From an uncultured Fimbriimonadales bacterium (lineage in GTDB: Bacteria; Armatimonadota; Fimbriimonadia; Fimbriimonadales; GBS-DC): a DNA stretch of 8,163 nt. A program made the position numbers and the translations under genes. How positions within the stretch are numbered: the stretch's first letter is position 1; each line of letters starts with the position of its first letter. The DNA lies in contig CALAMM010000100.1 in assembly GCA_937925775.1 (NCBI GenBank), positions 1 through 8,163 of the forward strand, given 5' to 3'. Shown here piece by piece: positions 6,028-8,163 of the stretch. The notes under the pieces are model-generated. The model had not been told where the DNA came from. It searched no databases and worked only from the letters and a program-made list of their open reading frames with translations.

Positions 6028-7919
6028 CTCCGCACCACCCTCTGCTCGTGCATCGCGAGTTTGCCCGTTGCCAGCTCCATCAGCATCGCCCGCGCCGCTT
6101 CAGGCTGCTCCTTCTCGCAAAGGTTAATCAGCGTCTCCAAATGACTCCGAAGCCAGCTCCAGTCCGGCGCCGTGTGGTTGCGGACACGCTTAATCTTGGG
6201 ACTTGCAGTATCCTCGACCACTTCTTGGTCATAGCACAGGCTTTCGTGGAGCTTTTCGCCAGGGCGCACACCAGTATATACAATCGAAATATCCTGACCA
6301 GGCACCAACCCATACAGGCGGATGAGGTCGTGTGCCATGTCTACGATTCGGATGGGCTCGCCCATATCGAGGATATAAATGTCCCCGCGACTGGTGAAGG
6401 CACCTACACGCAGGATGAGGTGTACCGCTTCGTTGACGCTCATAAAGTAGCGTCGCATTTCGGGATGGGTAATCCGCACAGGACCGCCCTGTTCAATCTG
6501 GGACTGAAGCGTGGGGACGAGGCTGCCACGGCTGCCCAGCACATTCCCAAAACGCACAATCGCGAACTCGGTCTCGCCTTCACACGCCAACGCGCCGATA
6601 ATCATCTCGCCCACGCGCTTAGTGGCTCCCATCACACTTACAGGGTTCACCGCCTTATCAGTGGAGACATAAACGAACTTGCGCACGCGGTGGCGCAGCG
6701 CGGTCTCCGCCATCACCCATGTGCCTAACACATTGTTTTTAATCGCCTCGATAAGGTTGGCTTCCATCAAAGGCACATGCTTATGCGCGGCGGCGTGGAA
6801 TACCAGCGTCGGCTGCTCTTTGCGGAACACCGCCTCGATACGCGCCGCATCGCGCACATCGGCAATAATGCACTCAGGCTCATAGTTCAGTCGTGTGGCA
6901 AGCTCCTGCTGAATCTGATAGATGCTGTTCTCGCCCTTTCCCAGCAAGGCGAGGCTGGCAGGACCGAGCTCGGCAACTTGGCGCGCCAGCTCACTGCCTA
7001 TGGAGCCGCCAGCACCTGTAATCAGCACGCGCTCGCCTGCAATATACTCGGCTACCGGACGAAGATCGAACTGCACAGGCGCACGCCGTAGCAAGTCCTC
7101 GATATTAACCTCGCGAATGTGAGCGAGCTGAAAGCCTTCAGTGGGGTGAAAAGGAGGAACGATGCGCAATCGGGCGTTCGTAGGACGACAAAGGTCGAAA
7201 ATACGGCGCACCACCTCGCCATCCGCTGAGGAGATGGCGATAATAACCTCCTGCACACCGTGTTCGGCAACTATTCGCGGAATCTCTTCCGTCGTGCCTA
7301 AGCATGGGTAGCCGTGAATGGTCACCGACTGCTTGCGTGGGTCGTCATCCACAAACCCAACGATCCGCATCTCTGCTTGGGGATTGCGGCGCGTTTCGCG
7401 CATGACCACCTCGCCCGCATCACCTCCGCCCACCACCAGCACACGACGCCGCGGCGCCTGCTTCCTTGAATAAGCCAGATACCAGTCATACAACCGCCGC
7501 CCAAGCCGCGGCAATCCCAAAGTCGTCGTTGAGAGGAAACCAAACAGCACCCACTCCGCAAGGGAAAACGAACGCCCTCCATACACAGCAAACACCAACA
7601 TCCCAACTAAACATGCAATACTAATCGCAATACTTGCTTTCAGCAACCGAAACAGATCCATAATCCCCGCATAGCGGCTATGAACCCGATACATTCCTTG
7701 GAGCAGCAGCGCGCCCACGCCAATCAAAGCAACAAAGGGTGATAACCATTCCAGCATGCGCTGATCCTGCGCAGTGTACCGAAAATCCTGTACTAACCCG
7801 ACGGAAACTACCAGCGACGCCGAAATCAGCAAAATGTCAGTGAACACCGCTCTGAGAAACTCCGCCCAGCGTCGGGGAGGTATCCGTTGCAACCATCCTA
7901 ATGCGTTCCTGTTTCCCAA
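6024..7919 (-). CDS. Membrane-bound nucleoside-diphosphate-sugar 4,6-dehydratase, WbpM/CapD type
   Basis: 631 residues, full length for the long WbpM/CapD family. Four N-terminal membrane segments (about 25-43, 58-76, 94-113, 118-136). First Rossmann domain (about 158-250): RRVLVVGGGDAGEVVMRE, VGFVDDDPRK, VQEVIIAIS. Catalytic NAD(P)-dependent domain (about 296-580): VLITGAGGSIGSELARQ (298-314), VFHAAAHKHVPLME, VYVSTDKAVNPVSVMGATKR (417-435), VRFGNVLGSRGSLVPT, and TGVRPGEKLHESL. The catalytic residues appear to be Ser419, Met430 and Lys434, i.e. Met in place of the usual Tyr, as described for WbpM. These enzymes convert UDP-GlcNAc to UDP-4-keto-6-deoxy sugars, feeding QuiNAc, FucNAc or bacillosamine-type residues of surface polysaccharide. 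Start TTG 7919-7917 is supported by GGAGG six bases upstream. The stop TGA overlaps the Wzi-like gene. The exact sugar product cannot be read from sequence. Confidence 0.93.
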   Translation of the reverse strand: MGNRNALGWLQRIPPRRWAEFLRAVFTDILLISASLVVSVGLVQDFRYTAQDQRMLEWLSPFVALIGVGALLLQGMYRVHSRYAGIMDLFRLLKASIAISIACLVGMLVFAVYGGRSFSLAEWVLFGFLSTTTLGLPRLGRRLYDWYLAYSRKQAPRRRVLVVGGGDAGEVVMRETRRNPQAEMRIVGFVDDDPRKQSVTIHGYPCLGTTEEIPRIVAEHGVQEVIIAISSADGEVVRRIFDLCRPTNARLRIVPPFHPTEGFQLAHIREVNIEDLLRRAPVQFDLRPVAEYIAGERVLITGAGGSIGSELARQVAELGPASLALLGKGENSIYQIQQELATRLNYEPECIIADVRDAARIEAVFRKEQPTLVFHAAAHKHVPLMEANLIEAIKNNVLGTWVMAETALRHRVRKFVYVSTDKAVNPVSVMGATKRVGEMIIGALACEGETEFAIVRFGNVLGSRGSLVPTLQSQIEQGGPVRITHPEMRRYFMSVNEAVHLILRVGAFTSRGDIYILDMGEPIRIVDMAHDLIRLYGLVPGQDISIVYTGVRPGEKLHESLCYDQEVVEDTASPKIKRVRNHTAPDWSWLRSHLETLINLCEKEQPEAARAMLMELATGKLAMHEQRVVRS

Positions 7920-7925
7920 GGCTTC

Positions 7926-7930
7926 CCTCC
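7926..7930 (-). promoter_or_regulatory. Strong ribosome-binding site for the dehydratase
   Basis: GGAGG on the minus strand with a six-base spacer to TTG 7919-7917. It decides for a TTG start, because no ATG or GTG nearer the first membrane segment is as well placed. Confidence 0.75.
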
Positions 7931-7975
7931 GTAGAATCCGTCTCCTGCAACCGCCAGCAAGAACTTGCCCTGTAA

Positions 7976-8011
7976 AGTATACCCGTCCAAATCGCGTTGG
8001 GCGGGTATACT
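7976..8011. promoter_or_regulatory. 15-bp dyad with outward-facing TATACT boxes (divergent promoter/operator)
   Basis: AGTATACCCGTCCAA (7976-7990), loop ATCGCG, TTGGGCGGGTATACT (7997-8011). The arms pair over 15 positions with one T/G mismatch, which is a wobble pair in RNA. Each outer end is a TATACT hexamer, one per strand. The right one lies 12 bases before tRNA-Ser, and the left one would give the dehydratase a leader of about 50 nt. No T-run follows on either strand, so a terminator is unlikely. It could be two -10 boxes within an operator for a dimeric regulator. No -35 match is seen for either direction. Confidence 0.5.
8006..8011 (+). promoter_or_regulatory. Candidate -10 box (TATACT) for tRNA-Ser
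   Basis: Ends 12 bases before the mature tRNA 5' end, placing the likely start near 8018 with a very short 5' leader, normal for tRNA promoters. It has the same hexamer as the box at 2269-2274. Confidence 0.45.
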
Positions 8012-8023
8012 AATTAGACGCGC

Positions 8024-8116
8024 GGAGCGGTGCCCGAGCGGCTGAAGGGACACGACTGGAAATCGTGTAGGCTCCGATGAGGGGTCTCGTGGGTTCGAAT
8101 CCCACCCGCTCCGCCA
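8024..8116 (+). tRNA. tRNA-Ser (anticodon GGA)
   Basis: 93 bases with encoded CCA. The acceptor stem is GGAGCGG (8024-8030) with CCGCTCC (8106-8112), followed by discriminator G8113, as expected for serine. The anticodon stem is CACGA/TCGTG with loop CTGGAAA, anticodon GGA at 8058-8060, reading UCC and UCU. A long variable arm (8068-8088, GGCTCC paired with GGGGTC) marks the class II serine type. The T arm is GTGGG, TTCGAAT, CCCAC (8089-8105). Confidence 0.97.
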
Positions 8117-8120
8117 GCCC

Positions 8121-8163
8121 TTACGCCAGAATGAAGCGCACCACCCCGTGAATCAGCCACACC
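8121..8163 (-). CDS. Possible C-terminal end of an unidentified gene
   Basis: On the minus strand 13 complete codons (VWLIHGVVRFILA) run to TAA at 8123-8121, five bases beyond the tRNA 3' end. The hydrophobic ending could be a membrane segment. The piece is far too short to identify and may be chance; the rest would lie beyond the window. Confidence 0.25.
   Translation of the reverse strand, partial: VWLIHGVVRFILA

Noticed and set aside
6048..6728. 226-codon plus-strand frame inside the dehydratase
   Set aside because: Antisense to the conserved catalytic domain; no recognisable protein features.
7976..8011. Dyad as an intrinsic terminator
   Set aside because: No T-run follows on either strand, and it lies between divergent starts rather than after a gene.
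1..8163. CRISPR arrays, insertion sequences, phage or defence genes
   Set aside because: No regularly spaced repeats, transposase or integrase motifs, or target-site duplications were seen on either strand.

Overview
The window is high-GC bacterial DNA, densely coding, with both strands used in blocks. A TolC-type outer-membrane efflux duct and a Wzi-like outer-membrane barrel point to a diderm cell. The gene mix (cyanophycinase, short-form phosphatidylserine decarboxylase, a WbpM/CapD-type sugar dehydratase with a Wzi-like partner) and the frequent GTG/TTG starts would suit a deep-branching lineage such as Armatimonadota. That placement is a hunch, not something the sequence proves.

Layout. 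(1) Bases 2-718, plus: the 3' part of a GT4 glycosyltransferase whose beginning lies outside the window. (2) Bases 719-956: non-coding, with one imperfect stem-loop. (3) Bases 2243-957, minus: a full-length TolC-family gene broken by a single in-frame TAG at 1371-1373; the frame is otherwise intact on both sides. (4) Bases 2275-4448, plus: a tight three-gene unit of phosphatidylserine decarboxylase, HAD phosphohydrolase and cyanophycinase, the last two overlapping by ATGA. Its first gene is divergent from the TolC gene across only 31 bp. (5) Bases 4449-4668: non-coding; it carries a good intrinsic terminator for minus-strand transcription and a possible small-RNA unit. (6) Bases 7919-4669, minus: a two-gene surface-polysaccharide operon, a membrane-bound UDP-sugar 4,6-dehydratase followed with a TTGA overlap by a Wzi-like outer-membrane barrel. 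(7) Bases 7920-8023: a divergent control region with a 15-bp dyad carrying a TATACT box at each end. (8) Bases 8024-8116, plus: tRNA-Ser(GGA) with encoded CCA. (9) Bases 8121-8163: perhaps the last codons of another minus-strand gene.

Functionally, the glycosyltransferase, dehydratase and Wzi-like protein fit production and surface attachment of an exopolysaccharide or capsule. The decarboxylase makes phosphatidylethanolamine, and the cyanophycinase-family enzyme would hydrolyse a beta-aspartyl-linked peptide. I see no clear sign of a wholly new system. The points most worth checking are the amber-interrupted TolC gene, the symmetric divergent promoter/dyad, and the possible small RNA at 4545-4467.
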